The notes beneath the pieces are model-generated. The model was given only the letters and a program-made list of their open reading frames with translations. It did no database searches and had not been told where the DNA came from. A DNA stretch of 34,419 nt from Actinomyces provencensis (GTDB lineage Bacteria; Actinomycetota; Actinomycetes; Actinomycetales; Actinomycetaceae): positions 269,226 through 303,644 of the forward strand of contig NZ_LT700212.1 of assembly GCF_900155435.1 (NCBI RefSeq), in the 5' to 3' direction. The position numbers were made by a program, and so were the translations under genes. Positions 1 through 8,496 of the stretch are shown here, in pieces. Positions within the stretch are counted from its first letter, which is position 1; every line of letters begins with the position of its first letter.

Positions 1-1
1 C

Positions 2-1030
2 CTGCTCACGGGTGAGCAGTCGAACTCCTCCGTCCTGCTGCCGGGTCCTGCACCTCGCGGTGTGCTCAAGGTCTTCCGCGTCATCGCTCCCGGCACACAC
101 CCCGACCTTGAGGTCCCCCTGGCACTGGCCCGCTCCGGGTGGGGCAATGTCCCCGCTCCCCTGGCGCACACGGAGGTCCGGGTGCCCGACGACCCCTCCA
201 GCGAGGAACGTCGGGGCGGACCGGCGGTGTCGGGGATCCTGGCGCGCCTGGTCGAGGACGCCCGCGACGGCTTCCAGTTCTTCGTCTCCCTGGCGACCGG
301 CGCCGAGGACCCGACGGGTCAGGCCCGGGAACTCGGCGCGGTGACCGCACGCATGCACGACCACCTGGCCGAGATCTTCGGACGCGGTGTCCCGGGGTCG
401 GGCAGCGCCCTCGCCGACCGCATCACCGGCAACCTCCGCGCAGCGGCGGCCGAGGTCCCCGAGCTCGCCGACGACCTCGTCGACCGCCTCAGTGACACGG
501 TCGCCCGCGTGGCCGACCTCGGGGAGCTCCCCCCGCCCATCCGGATCCACGGCGACTACCACCTCGGCCAGACCCTGCTGGGGAGCGAGGGCTGGTTCGT
601 CCTCGACTTCGAGGGGGAACCCCTGCGTCCCCTGGAGGAACGACGGCGCCACGACCTGGCCCTCCGCGACGTCGCAGGGATGCTGCGCTCCTTCGACTAC
701 GCCCGCGCGCAGGCCGGGAGGGATCCCTCGTCGGCGCCACGCCATCCCAATGCGGCCACCACCGCCGAGTTCCCGCCCCTGGCACCGGACGCACCCGCGC
801 CCGGCAGCGGCGGCCCCACGGATGGGCGACCCTGGTGCGATGCGGCCCAGTCGGCATTCCTCGACGGCTACACCGACGGGCACGGGCTGGGTGGGGTCAA
901 CGACGTCCTGGTCCGGGCCCTCATGGTGGAGAAGGCGGCCTACGAGCTCGTCTACGAGCACCGACTGCGCCCCTCGTGGATCTCGATCCCCCTCGATGCG
1001 CTGCGGGACCTCGCAGCGGAGGGGAACTGA
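2..1030 (+). CDS. Maltokinase (trehalose/maltose to maltose-1-phosphate), 5' truncated by window edge
   Basis: This is the C-terminal part of an aminoglycoside-phosphotransferase-fold kinase. Maltokinases phosphorylate maltose with ATP to give maltose-1-phosphate, which feeds GlgE-dependent alpha-glucan synthesis. The reading frame is open from base 2 and has no convincing start, so the gene begins upstream. The first visible residues (GEQSNSS, then VLKVFR) match the nucleotide-binding start of the kinase lobe. The catalytic segment IHGDYHLGQTL lies near base 540, and the metal-binding segment VLDFEGEPLRPLEERR follows near 600. The tail LRPSWISIPLDALRDL is also typical. It could be either a free maltokinase or the kinase end of a TreS-maltokinase fusion; the missing 5' part would decide. 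glgB follows 99 bases downstream on the same strand, consistent with one glycogen-related operon. Confidence 0.88.
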   Translation: MLTGEQSNSSVLLPGPAPRGVLKVFRVIAPGTHPDLEVPLALARSGWGNVPAPLAHTEVRVPDDPSSEERRGGPAVSGILARLVEDARDGFQFFVSLATGAEDPTGQARELGAVTARMHDHLAEIFGRGVPGSGSALADRITGNLRAAAAEVPELADDLVDRLSDTVARVADLGELPPPIRIHGDYHLGQTLLGSEGWFVLDFEGEPLRPLEERRRHDLALRDVAGMLRSFDYARAQAGRDPSSAPRHPNAATTAEFPPLAPDAPAPGSGGPTDGRPWCDAAQSAFLDGYTDGHGLGGVNDVLVRALMVEKAAYELVYEHRLRPSWISIPLDALRDLAAEGN

Positions 1031-1129
1031 CGGGGAGCGGACGCCCCCCGCAGGACCGGGATCCGGGCCGTGCCCACGCACCTGCCCGGAAGGCGCTCCC
1101 GGAGCCCGCTCACGTGGGAGGATTGGGTC

Positions 1130-3328
1130 ATGGAACTCACACCTGTCCCCGTCGAACCGGACATCCTCGACGCAGTCGCCCAGGGCAACCACTACCTGCC
1201 GCACTCGGTGCTCGGCGCGCACCTGGGGCAGGGGTCGGTGACCATCCGGACGGTCCACAAGCTGGCCGATGCGGTCGACGTCGTCACCGCCCACGGCACC
1301 TATCCCGCCACCCATGAGCGTTCCGGGGTGTGGGTGGCGGTCCTGCCCCTGGACCACATCCCCGACTACCGCGTGGAGGTCACCTACGGTGACCAGAAGA
1401 CCCTCGTCGACGATCCGTACCGCTTCCTGCCCACACTGGGCGAGATGGACACCTACCTGATCTCCGAGGGCCGTCACGAGGAGCTCTGGGAGGTCCTGGG
1501 CTCCCACCTCAAGCACTACTCGGGGGAGATGGGCGAGGTCGAGGGCGTGGCATTCGCCGTCTGGGCCCCCAATGCCCGCGCGGTGCGCGTGGTCGGGGAC
1601 TTCAACTACTGGGACGGCACGGCGACGGCCATGCGCACCCTGGGGGTCTCCGGGGTGTGGGAGATCTTCGTGCCGGGAGTCGGCGTGGGGGCCCGCTACA
1701 AGTACGAGATCCAGGGCCCGGGAGGGAACTGGTTCCAGAAGGCCGATCCGCTGGCGCGCGCCACCGAGATCCCCCCGGCCACCGCCTCGGTCGTCACCGA
1801 CCGGTTCCACCAGTGGGAGGACGGCGAGTGGATGGACGCCCGTCCCGGGCACACCCCCCACCGCGAGCCCGTGTCCGCCTACGAGGTGCACATCGGGTCC
1901 TGGAAGCAGGGGCTGGGCTACCGGGGTCTCGCCGACGAGCTGATCCCCTACCTGCAGGAGACCGGGTTCACCCACGTGGAGTTCATGCCGGTGGCCGAGC
2001 ACCCCTTCGGGGGCTCCTGGGGCTACCAGGTCACCTCCTACTACGCCCCCACGGCCCGCTACGGCACTCCTGACGACTTCCGTTACCTGGTGGACCGCCT
2101 GCACCAGGCGGGCATCGGCGTCATCCTGGACTGGGTCCCCGCCCACTTCCCCAAGGACGACTGGGCCCTCGCCCGCTTCGACGGCACCCCCCTCTACGAG
2201 GACCCCGACCCGCTGCGCGGGGAGCACCCCGACTGGGGCACCTACGTCTTCAACTTCGGTCGGCGCGAGGTGCGCAACTTCCTCGTCGCCAACGCCCTGT
2301 ACTGGCTGGAGGAGTTCCACGTCGACGGACTGCGTGTGGACGCCGTGGCCTCCATGCTCTACCTCGACTACTCCCGCAAGGACGGGCAGTGGCGCCCCAA
2401 CCAGTACGGGGGCCGCGAGCACCTGGAGGCCATCCAGTTCATCCAGGAGGCCAACGCCACGGCCTACCGCCGGGACCCGGGCATCGTCATGATCGCCGAG
2501 GAGTCGACGGCGTGGCCCGGCGTCACGGCCCCGACGTCGGGGGGCGGCCTCGGGTTCGGCATGAAGTGGAACATGGGCTGGATGAACGACACCCTGCGCT
2601 ACATGCGGGAGGACCCGGTCAACCGGCGCTGGCACCACGGGGAGCTCACCTTCTCCCTGGTCTACGCGTTCTCGGAGAACTTCGTCCTGCCCCTCTCCCA
2701 CGACGAGGTCGTCCACGGCAAGGGCTCGCTGTACTCCAAGATGCCCGGCGACGACTGGCAGAAGCTGGCGGGCCTGCGTGACCTCTACGCCTACCAGTGG
2801 TCACACCCGGGCAAGCAGTTGCTCTTCATGGGCCAGGAGTTCGGTCAGCAGCAGGAGTGGAACGAGACCTACTCCCTGGACTGGTGGCTGCTGGACCAGG
2901 AGAGCCACGCCGGGGTCCAGAAACTCGTCGCGCGCCTCAACGAGGTCTACCGCTCCGAGCCTGCCCTCTGGGACGACGACTACACGGGGTTCGAGTGGAT
3001 CGACGCCTCCGACGGCGACCACAACGTCATCTCCTACCTGCGCAAGGGACCGGCCGCGGACGGCTCCCAGCGGGTGCTGGTGTGCGTGTCGAACTTCGCG
3101 GGCAACCCGCACGAGGGGTACCGCGTCGGGCTCCCCTTCGCGGGGACCTGGCACGAGGTCCTCAACACCGATGACGAGGACTTCGGAGGCTCCGGTGTGA
3201 GCAACCTCGGACCCCTCGTCGCCGAGGACCTGCCCTGGAACGGCCGTCCTGCCTCCGTCGAACTGCGCATCCCACCCCTGGGGGCCGTCTGGCTGGCGCC
3301 CAGCACCGAGCCTGGCTCCGACGAGTAG
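1130..3328 (+). CDS. glgB: 1,4-alpha-glucan branching enzyme GlgB
   Basis: GlgB makes alpha-1,6 branches in glycogen by cutting an alpha-1,4 chain and transferring it. The protein is 732 aa, the usual length. It has an N-terminal region, a CBM48-type domain (about residues 130-220, including FNYWDG), the GH13 catalytic barrel and a C-terminal beta domain. The GH13 motifs are all present: DWVPAHF (334-340), GLRVDAV with nucleophile Asp404, AEEST with acid/base Glu457, and LSHDEV with the third carboxylate. The ATG at 1130 is chosen because GGGAGGAT lies about 8 bases upstream; an ATG at 1070 in the same frame has no such site and would add an unlikely N-terminus. The gene lies behind maltokinase, as in GlgE-pathway clusters, and ends just before a strong hairpin. 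Confidence 0.96.
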   Translation: MELTPVPVEPDILDAVAQGNHYLPHSVLGAHLGQGSVTIRTVHKLADAVDVVTAHGTYPATHERSGVWVAVLPLDHIPDYRVEVTYGDQKTLVDDPYRFLPTLGEMDTYLISEGRHEELWEVLGSHLKHYSGEMGEVEGVAFAVWAPNARAVRVVGDFNYWDGTATAMRTLGVSGVWEIFVPGVGVGARYKYEIQGPGGNWFQKADPLARATEIPPATASVVTDRFHQWEDGEWMDARPGHTPHREPVSAYEVHIGSWKQGLGYRGLADELIPYLQETGFTHVEFMPVAEHPFGGSWGYQVTSYYAPTARYGTPDDFRYLVDRLHQAGIGVILDWVPAHFPKDDWALARFDGTPLYEDPDPLRGEHPDWGTYVFNFGRREVRNFLVANALYWLEEFHVDGLRVDAVASMLYLDYSRKDGQWRPNQYGGREHLEAIQFIQEANATAYRRDPGIVMIAEESTAWPGVTAPTSGGGLGFGMKWNMGWMNDTLRYMREDPVNRRWHHGELTFSLVYAFSENFVLPLSHDEVVHGKGSLYSKMPGDDWQKLAGLRDLYAYQWSHPGKQLLFMGQEFGQQQEWNETYSLDWWLLDQESHAGVQKLVARLNEVYRSEPALWDDDYTGFEWIDASDGDHNVISYLRKGPAADGSQRVLVCVSNFAGNPHEGYRVGLPFAGTWHEVLNTDDEDFGGSGVSNLGPLVAEDLPWNGRPASVELRIPPLGAVWLAPSTEPGSDE

Positions 3329-3332
3329 ACGG

Positions 3333-3396
3333 GGACGCGGAGGGGGCCGTCCCGTCGCATCCACCGGGATGCACGAGGGCGGCCCCCTCCGCGTCC
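3333..3396. terminator. Bidirectional terminator hairpin between glgB and the ybbN-like gene
   Basis: Two perfectly complementary 17-base arms (3333-3349 and 3380-3396, GGACGCGGAGGGGGCCG and its complement) enclose a loop that contains a smaller stem (GCATCC/GGATGC). It begins 5 bases after the glgB stop and lies 58 bases past the end of the convergent gene, so it can serve both. There is no U-tract, as is common for high-GC actinobacterial terminators. Confidence 0.8.
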
Positions 3397-3454
3397 GGGG
3401 TCACTGCGCTGCCAGGGGCGTGCCCCCAGGGTCCGGCGGGAGGCGCCCCGGTGG

Positions 3455-4423
3455 TCAGACGAGGAGCAGCGTGGAGAGGCGCCGACGGGCGGCCTTGACG
3501 TCCTCGTCGGTGCCACCGGCCACTCGGAACAGGTCGAGGAGTCGCACGCGGGCGGCCTCTCGCCGGTCGTCGTCGGCCGGGTCGGCAATGATGTCGAGGA
3601 GCAGGTCGAAGGCGCCGCGGTGGTCACCCGCCTCGAAGAGGGCGTCGGCGCGTGCGGCCGGGTCCGTGCTGTCGGACTCCCCCGCCAGGCGCTGGGCGAC
3701 GCGGACCCGGGCCAACTCCGACTTCGCGACCTCGTCACGCGGGTTGTGGTCCACGACCTTCTCCCAGGCGGTGACGGCGCCGGCCAGGTCGCCCGCCTGC
3801 TCGGCGGCGAGGGCCGGCAGGTGCTCCGAGGGGGTCGGGGTCTCCGTCTCCTCCGCACTCACTTGGACGCGCCCCGTCACTCCCATCTGCGAGGCGGCCT
3901 GGAGCAACTGCTGGATGACGGGGGTCACCTGCTCCTTCACGGGGCTGCCCTGGAAGAGGGGCACGGGGCGTCCGCCCACGAGCGCCACGACGGCGGGCAG
4001 GGACTGCACCTGGAAGGCCTGGGCGATCGCGGGGCTCACGTCCGCATCGATCTCGGCCAGTTGGAAGCTCCCGGCGGACTCACGGGCGACGTCCTCCATG
4101 ACGGAGAGGGCGGCCTTGGACTCCAGGGAGTGGGAGGACCACAGGATGACGACCACGGGCACGGTCCGCGAGTTCGCCATGACGGACTCGAAGTCCGCCT
4201 CTGTCACCTCGGTGATGAGGGGCACGTCGAGTCCGGCGGTCACCGGCCCGCCGTCGGGGGCCTCCTGGTGGGGAGCGGCCGCCGCGTGACCCACGGCCGA
4301 GAGGTCGACCGCCCCGTGGGAGTCGACATGCGCCATGGAGTCCTCCGTGCGCGCCGGACCCGCAGCCGCCCCGGTCCCGCTGGTGGCATCCCTGGTCCCA
4401 CTTGGATCACTCACGTTGCTCAT
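3455..4423 (-). CDS. YbbN/CnoX-like thioredoxin-fold protein with TPR region
   Basis: The 322-aa protein has a variable N-terminus (about 65 residues), a thioredoxin-fold domain (about 68-185) and a helical TPR-like C-terminus (about 200-320, with repeats such as LAGAVTAWEKVVDHNP and ADALFEAGDHRGAFDLLL). Where thioredoxin has WCGPC, this protein reads WSSHS (95-99), so it lacks both redox cysteines. The cis-Pro region SLPAVV (142-147) is kept. Proteins of this type act as holdases or co-chaperones (CnoX/YbbN family) rather than disulfide reductases. The ATG at 4423 overlaps the upstream lipoprotein stop as ATGA, which suggests translational coupling. A GTG at 4414 (10 bases from AAGGAG) and an ATG at 4336 (after GGAGG) are alternative starts. 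From memory a thioredoxin of this kind lies near glgB in mycobacteria too. Confidence 0.85.
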   Translation of the reverse strand: MSNVSDPSGTRDATSGTGAAAGPARTEDSMAHVDSHGAVDLSAVGHAAAAPHQEAPDGGPVTAGLDVPLITEVTEADFESVMANSRTVPVVVILWSSHSLESKAALSVMEDVARESAGSFQLAEIDADVSPAIAQAFQVQSLPAVVALVGGRPVPLFQGSPVKEQVTPVIQQLLQAASQMGVTGRVQVSAEETETPTPSEHLPALAAEQAGDLAGAVTAWEKVVDHNPRDEVAKSELARVRVAQRLAGESDSTDPAARADALFEAGDHRGAFDLLLDIIADPADDDRREAARVRLLDLFRVAGGTDEDVKAARRRLSTLLLV

Positions 4424-5442
4424 TCTCCTTCAGGTTTGGCCGAGTCGTCCCTGCTGGTCGACTCGATGGCGCGTTCCACGCCCACGAGGCTGGCCTTGCC
4501 CTGCGTCCCCTCGGCGGGGATGCGGAACAGGGCCGTGACGAGGTACTCCACCGTGAGGGTGCCGATGACCGAGTCATCTCCCTGGTTGAGGGCCGCGGCC
4601 CTCCCACCGAGCTTCATCGTCGATCTCGCGACCGTGCGGTCGTAGACGTGGGAGTAGGTGAAGGCCCCCGAGACGAGTGCGGAACCGTCGGCCAGGACGA
4701 CACCGGAGACGGGGAAGTCCCCGGTCTCCGCCTCCGCCTTGACGTTGCCGGCCGCCCGCACCGAGTCGTTGAGGCTCTTGACGTCGTCGAGGTAGACGGA
4801 GGCGAACTCGTCGCTGGTGAAGGAGTCGTTGCCGGTATCACCCGCATTGAGCATGTCCACGTACCCGGAGACCGCGTCAGCGGGTGACATGGTGAACCCG
4901 GTGGCATCCGCGCCGAGGTAGGGCGCCCCCTGGTCGATGGAGAGCGTCGTGATCGACGTGCCCCCCAGGAGACGCACCCAGCTCTGCAACTTGTAGGGGT
5001 CGCGGGCACCTTCCTGGGCGATGAGGAAGACGTAGGGCAGCCCACCGTCGCCCGCCTCGGAGACGTCGACGACGGCGCGCGGCCAGGAGGAGGCGTTCGT
5101 GACCGTGAGGGACTGGGCGGTGAAGTCCAGTGCGGGCACCTCCGAGCCGTCCGCCTCGGACAGGGCGTACTGCGCCTTGCGCATCCGCAGCGCCGGATCC
5201 GTCACCCGGGGGCGCAGCAGGTCGACGTCCTTCTCCGCGTCGCCGGCGGCAATCGTGGAGCTGATGTCGTCCAGGAGGGAGTCGACCCGGTCGGCGTCGA
5301 GGTTGGGCGCTCCGCTCTGGGCGCCCGACTGTGCCCCGGACTGGGCGCCCGACTCGACGACGATGTCCCCCTGGGCGCAGCTCGCCAGTGGGATCGTCAG
5401 TGCCAGCGCCGTCAGCGCGGCGAGTTCATGAGTGTGTCTCAT
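4420..5442 (-). CDS. Putative lipoprotein of unknown function with SGAQ repeats
   Basis: No family was recognised. The 340-aa protein begins with a lipoprotein signal peptide: a short N-region, a hydrophobic stretch (ALTALALTIPL) and a lipobox LASC with lipidated Cys22. The mature N-terminus carries a low-complexity repeat (SGAQ units, DNA 5308-5352). After it comes an extracytoplasmic domain of about 290 residues. This includes a helical segment near DADRVDSLLDDISSTI and a second half resembling small secreted mixed alpha/beta domains (the residues around GYVDMLNAGDTGND look like an NTF2-type fold, but this is weak). The start ATG at 5442 has AAGGGG about 9 bases upstream. The gene overlaps the end of the upstream membrane-protein gene by 17 bases and the downstream ybbN-like gene by 4, so the three are probably co-transcribed. 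Confidence 0.75.
   Translation of the reverse strand: MRHTHELAALTALALTIPLASCAQGDIVVESGAQSGAQSGAQSGAPNLDADRVDSLLDDISSTIAAGDAEKDVDLLRPRVTDPALRMRKAQYALSEADGSEVPALDFTAQSLTVTNASSWPRAVVDVSEAGDGGLPYVFLIAQEGARDPYKLQSWVRLLGGTSITTLSIDQGAPYLGADATGFTMSPADAVSGYVDMLNAGDTGNDSFTSDEFASVYLDDVKSLNDSVRAAGNVKAEAETGDFPVSGVVLADGSALVSGAFTYSHVYDRTVARSTMKLGGRAAALNQGDDSVIGTLTVEYLVTALFRIPAEGTQGKASLVGVERAIESTSRDDSAKPEGE
5308..5352 (-). repeat. In-frame 12-bp tandem repeat (SGAQ) in the lipoprotein gene
   Basis: Three complete 12-base units plus a partial one encode Ser-Gly-Ala-Gln immediately after the lipidated N-terminus. The units are not identical at synonymous positions (TCG/TCC/AGC for Ser). The repeat forms a flexible tether between the lipid anchor and the folded domain. 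It shares the DNA core cccgactgggcg (plus strand) with the repeat in the neighbouring membrane-protein gene at 6393-6488. Confidence 0.8.
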
Positions 5443-6835
5443 CGTCGTGCCCCTTCCCGCTGTGGATCCACCCGGAGACCAGGGACGACCAGGAGCCCTC
5501 GTGCTCCGTGGAGGTGTCCGTGGTGTCGGGCGCGGTGTCCTCCGTGCCCCCCTCCTCCGACGGAGTCGTCCTGGTGACCCTGGGGATCAGACCTGTGTCG
5601 AACTCGTGCCCGTCGACGACGACGGTGTGTTCCCCCTTCTCGCGTGCCTCCCGCAGGAGACGTCTGCTGGGGAACGCCACACCCGCCCTGATGGCGGAGA
5701 CGTCGATGATCCCCGAGTCCCCGGAGGTCCTCACGGGCGGGTCCACGTCGGGCGTCGCGTCGACGTCGCCGTGCCGACCGAGCAGTGGCTTCCTCTCGAC
5801 CTCGGGCTGCCCGGGATCCGGGGTCCCTGCCTGCGGACCACCGGTCGGATCCTCGCCCACCCGGGCGTCGGAGGCGTCCCCGGTGGCCGACCCGCTGTCC
5901 CGGGACTCCCCGGACTCCTCAGCGCTCCCGGGTTCCTCGGTCGGCACGGACCCCTCGGCCGACGTGGAGTCCGGGGCGGGTGCGCCCGCCTGTGCCGGAG
6001 CGTCCTCCGCGTCAGCAGGGGCGGCGGTGCCGCCGTCCTGCTCGGCCAGGGCCCGCACCTGGTCCAGTGGGATGACCTGCGTGTCCGCGGCGTCCGCTCC
6101 CGCCCGCTCGGCCAACTTGAGCGCCCGGCGTCTGCGGTGACGCAGGATGCGCAGCTCGGAGACGAGGAACAGTGCGGCGATGACGGCGAGCAGCGCGGCG
6201 ACGGCGAAAGCGACCACTGCGGTGGCGTTCGTCTGGTGCACGGCCCAGGTGAGGGTGAGGGTCGGGGCGTTCGCGCTGCCGTCCACGGCTGCGAGGACGG
6301 ATCGCCCGGTGCCGACATCGGTGAGGGTGAGGGAGGTAGAACCCCGGCCGGTGGCCTCCTGCAGCCACATGTCATTGCCCGCAGGGGTCACCCCGGACTG
6401 GGCCTCCTCACCCGACTGGGCGTCCTCGCCCGACTGGGCGTCCTCCCCCGACTGGGCGTCCTCCCCCGACTGGGCGTCCTCACCCGAACCGGGGTGGTCG
6501 ACGGTCTTGAGGGTCTCCATGCCCGACTCGACCCCGACGACCTCGGTGTAGGGGGAGTCCCCGATCCACCCCAGGAGGTCGCCCGTCGTGCCCAGCACCA
6601 GGGAGACCTCCTCGTCGCCCGGTGCGCTGACGGTGACCGTCACGTCCTTGGCGAGCAGCGGCAGGACCTTGTCGCGGGTCATGACATAGGGACGGTCCGG
6701 TGTCGTGGAGGCCACGACCTGGTCGGCCGGCTTCCACACGGTCAGGGCCAGGACACCGACCACTGCGGCGACCAGCGCCAGGATGGCGGCGACCAGCGCC
6801 GCCGCGAACTGCCTCACGCGTGCCACGTCTGACAT
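5426..6835 (-). CDS. Two-TM membrane protein with tandem repeats and a long acidic tail, unknown function
   Basis: No family was recognised. The 469-aa protein has a membrane segment at about 9-33, an external domain of about 170 residues, a second membrane segment at about 203-230, then a basic stop-transfer run (RHRRRR). About 230 residues follow, rich in D, E, G, S, T and P and largely disordered by composition. The external part carries five AQSG-type repeats (about 117-148). Near the C-terminus a more ordered stretch (IIDVSAIRAGVAFPSRRLLREAREKGEHTVVVDGHEF read in pieces) may be a small folded or partner-binding element. The ATG at 6835 was chosen because it opens the first membrane helix and follows GGAGG, although the spacing is only 1 base; a GTG 9 bases further in has better spacing. 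The gene is first in an apparent operon with the lipoprotein and the ybbN-like gene. Confidence 0.75.
   Translation of the reverse strand: MSDVARVRQFAAALVAAILALVAAVVGVLALTVWKPADQVVASTTPDRPYVMTRDKVLPLLAKDVTVTVSAPGDEEVSLVLGTTGDLLGWIGDSPYTEVVGVESGMETLKTVDHPGSGEDAQSGEDAQSGEDAQSGEDAQSGEEAQSGVTPAGNDMWLQEATGRGSTSLTLTDVGTGRSVLAAVDGSANAPTLTLTWAVHQTNATAVVAFAVAALLAVIAALFLVSELRILRHRRRRALKLAERAGADAADTQVIPLDQVRALAEQDGGTAAPADAEDAPAQAGAPAPDSTSAEGSVPTEEPGSAEESGESRDSGSATGDASDARVGEDPTGGPQAGTPDPGQPEVERKPLLGRHGDVDATPDVDPPVRTSGDSGIIDVSAIRAGVAFPSRRLLREAREKGEHTVVVDGHEFDTGLIPRVTRTTPSEEGGTEDTAPDTTDTSTEHEGSWSSLVSGWIHSGKGHDDETHS
6393..6488 (-). repeat. In-frame 18-bp tandem repeat (EDAQSG) in the membrane-protein gene
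   Basis: Four almost identical 18-base units (6411-6428, 6429-6446, 6447-6464, 6465-6482; plus-strand form cccgactgggcgtcctcN) differ only at the last base. They are flanked by a diverged unit at 6393-6410 and a partial one from 6483. They encode Gly-Glu-Asp-Ala-Gln-Ser repeats in the external domain. The near identity suggests recent slippage; because the unit is 18 bases, copy-number change would not shift the frame. Confidence 0.9.
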
Positions 6836-6868
6836 CCCTCCGATTCGAAGACCATTCCCATCCTCCCC

Positions 6869-6897
6869 ACGATACGGGCAATTCGTCGGCCTGTGCA
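6869..6897 (-). promoter_or_regulatory. Candidate promoter for the membrane protein-lipoprotein-ybbN operon
   Basis: On the minus strand a -35-like TGCACA (6897-6892) and a -10-like TATCGT (6874-6869) are separated by 17 bases. They lie about 35 bases upstream of the chosen start codon, in the 94-base gap after the small zinc-ribbon gene. Each hexamer matches the housekeeping consensus at 4 of 6 positions. Confidence 0.4.
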
Positions 6898-6929
6898 CAC
6901 AGGGCGCACGTCACCTGCCCCGACAGTGG

Positions 6930-7232
6930 TCACGACGGCCTCAGGCGTCTCCGCCAGCACGCGGCGTGCCAGTGCCGACGCGCCTCCGGACCCTCCGGCG
7001 CACCGAAGGGACCCTCCTCGGGCCAGACGACCACGTGGGCCATCCCCACCCCGACCGTGTGCAGGCACCCGGGGCACAGGTACTCCTTGGTCGCGGCACG
7101 CAGGTGCTGGACGTGGAACACCCGTCCGTCCGGACCCGGCTCACTGCGGGGCACCGAGTGGAGCCGGTCCGCATCGAGCTCGGGATGAGGCTCCCCCCAG
7201 GGCCGCTTGCGGGAGCGCCTGGAGCGTGGCAT
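6930..7232 (-). CDS. Conserved actinobacterial small protein with zinc-ribbon-like cysteines
   Basis: This 100-aa basic protein starts MPRSRRSRKRPWG. It has a CPGC pair (Cys53, Cys56) in YLCPGC, a histidine at 66 in MAHVVVW, and HWHAAC (His87, His89, Cys92). The spacing suggests a small metal-binding fold. It resembles a family of about 100-aa proteins widespread in Actinobacteria and often labelled ATP/GTP-binding without clear support; I see no nucleotide-binding motif. The ATG at 7232 shares a base with the nagA stop (TGATG) and has GGGAGG 10 bases upstream, which argues for translational coupling to nagA. A longer frame upstream lies entirely inside nagA and is unlikely. The function is unknown. 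Confidence 0.75.
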   Translation of the reverse strand: MPRSRRSRKRPWGEPHPELDADRLHSVPRSEPGPDGRVFHVQHLRAATKEYLCPGCLHTVGVGMAHVVVWPEEGPFGAPEGPEARRHWHAACWRRRLRPS

Positions 7233-8455
7233 CAGTCCACGACCTCCCCGGCGCGCCAGACCGTGACGGGGCGGAGGTCCGCGTCCACCGCGACGACATC
7301 GCCCCGGCACCCGGGGGCGAGGCGACCGATGCGTTCGTCCCCCAGCACCCGGGCACCCTGACGGCTGGCCATGTACACGGCGTCCACCAGTGGGATCCCG
7401 GCGCGGGAGACGGCCACCCGCACGCAGTCCAGGAGGTGCGACGTGCCTCCTGCGATCGCGGTGCCACCACTCAGACGCGCGACACCGTCATGGACCGTCA
7501 CCGCCTGGGGACCCAACTGGTACTCACCGTCCGCCATCCCCGCGGCGGCCATGGCGTCGGTGATGAGCACGCACTGGTCACGTCCCACGATCTCGAGGAC
7601 GTCACGCACCACCGAGGGATCGAGGTGCACCCCGTCGCAGATCAGCTCCACGATCGCGCCCCGGCGCGCCGCCGCGGAGAGGAACTCCGCGATGGGGCCG
7701 GGATCCCGGTGGTGCAGGGGCCTCATCCCGTTGAAGAGGTGGGTGACCGTCGCCCGCTCGGAGCGGGCGCCGGGTGCGGCACCGAGCTCCGCGCGGGAGT
7801 AGTCCAGGGCCGCCCGCGCGTGGACGGGGTCCGAGTCGGTGTGACCCCATGACGGGAGTGCCCCGTTGCCGATGAGCACCTCGGCCACCGATCCGGGACC
7901 GTAGGCACGGGCCTTCTCCGGTGCCAGCGTCATGGTGACCGCGTGCCCCCGGGAGGCCCGCATGAGTTCCAGTGTGAGTGCCGGGTCGGGTTCGATGATG
8001 TGGGCCGGGTCCTGGGCGCCGCAGCGGGCCGAGGAGACGAAGGGACCCTCGAAGTGGATCCCGGCGAGTTCGCCCTCGTCCGCGAGGGTGGCCAGGAGGT
8101 CCGCGCTGCGCAGCAGGACCTCGGGGGCAGCGGTGACACAGGAGGCGACCAGCGAGGTCGTCCCGTGGCGGCGGTGCTCACGCACGGCGGTGAGGACCTC
8201 CTCACGGGTGGTCGCATCCGGGAAGGAGGCCCCGCCCCCGCCGTGGCAGTGCACGTCCACGAATCCGGGCAGGAACGTCAGGTCCGAGCGGGGCGTGGCG
8301 CGCACGGTCGCGGCCAGTTCACGGTCCCCCGCCCCCATCCGCTCCGCGGGACCGACGGCATGGATGCGTGCGCCGTCGAGGACGATCGCACCGTCCTCCA
8401 GGATCTCCTCCTCCAGGACGGTGCGGCCCCGCAGGACCGTGGGTTGCTCAATCAC
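7232..8455 (-). CDS. nagA: N-acetylglucosamine-6-phosphate deacetylase NagA
   Basis: NagA removes acetate from GlcNAc-6-phosphate to give glucosamine-6-phosphate, an entry step for amino-sugar and cell-wall recycling. The 407-aa protein has the amidohydrolase plan: a small beta domain at both ends and a central barrel. Visible motifs are FLPGFVDVHCHGGGG with metal-region His69 and His71, HFEGPFVS with the metal-binding Glu, THLFNGM, LICDGVHLDP, and LITDAMAAAG with the catalytic Asp. The GTG at 8455 fits the usual start just before TVLRG; a GTG at 8491 would add 12 residues and has no ribosome-binding site. No nagB or sugar transporter lies next to it. The gene sits between nucS and the coupled zinc-ribbon gene. 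Confidence 0.93.
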   Translation of the reverse strand: MIEQPTVLRGRTVLEEEILEDGAIVLDGARIHAVGPAERMGAGDRELAATVRATPRSDLTFLPGFVDVHCHGGGGASFPDATTREEVLTAVREHRRHGTTSLVASCVTAAPEVLLRSADLLATLADEGELAGIHFEGPFVSSARCGAQDPAHIIEPDPALTLELMRASRGHAVTMTLAPEKARAYGPGSVAEVLIGNGALPSWGHTDSDPVHARAALDYSRAELGAAPGARSERATVTHLFNGMRPLHHRDPGPIAEFLSAAARRGAIVELICDGVHLDPSVVRDVLEIVGRDQCVLITDAMAAAGMADGEYQLGPQAVTVHDGVARLSGGTAIAGGTSHLLDCVRVAVSRAGIPLVDAVYMASRQGARVLGDERIGRLAPGCRGDVVAVDADLRPVTVWRAGEVVD

Positions 8456-8496
8456 GTCCCCAATTGTGCACTCCCGTCCACCGGTGTGCACACGGG

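Noticed and set aside
3455-4423. Active thioredoxin with a CxxC motif
   Set aside because: The active-site position reads WSSHS; no cysteine pair is present in the domain.
5432-6832. 466-codon plus-strand frame with LTRLGVLARLGVLPRLGVL-like repeats
   Set aside because: The repeat is the complement of the EDAQSG repeat. The minus strand has a signal/membrane start, an operon context and a better ribosome-binding site.
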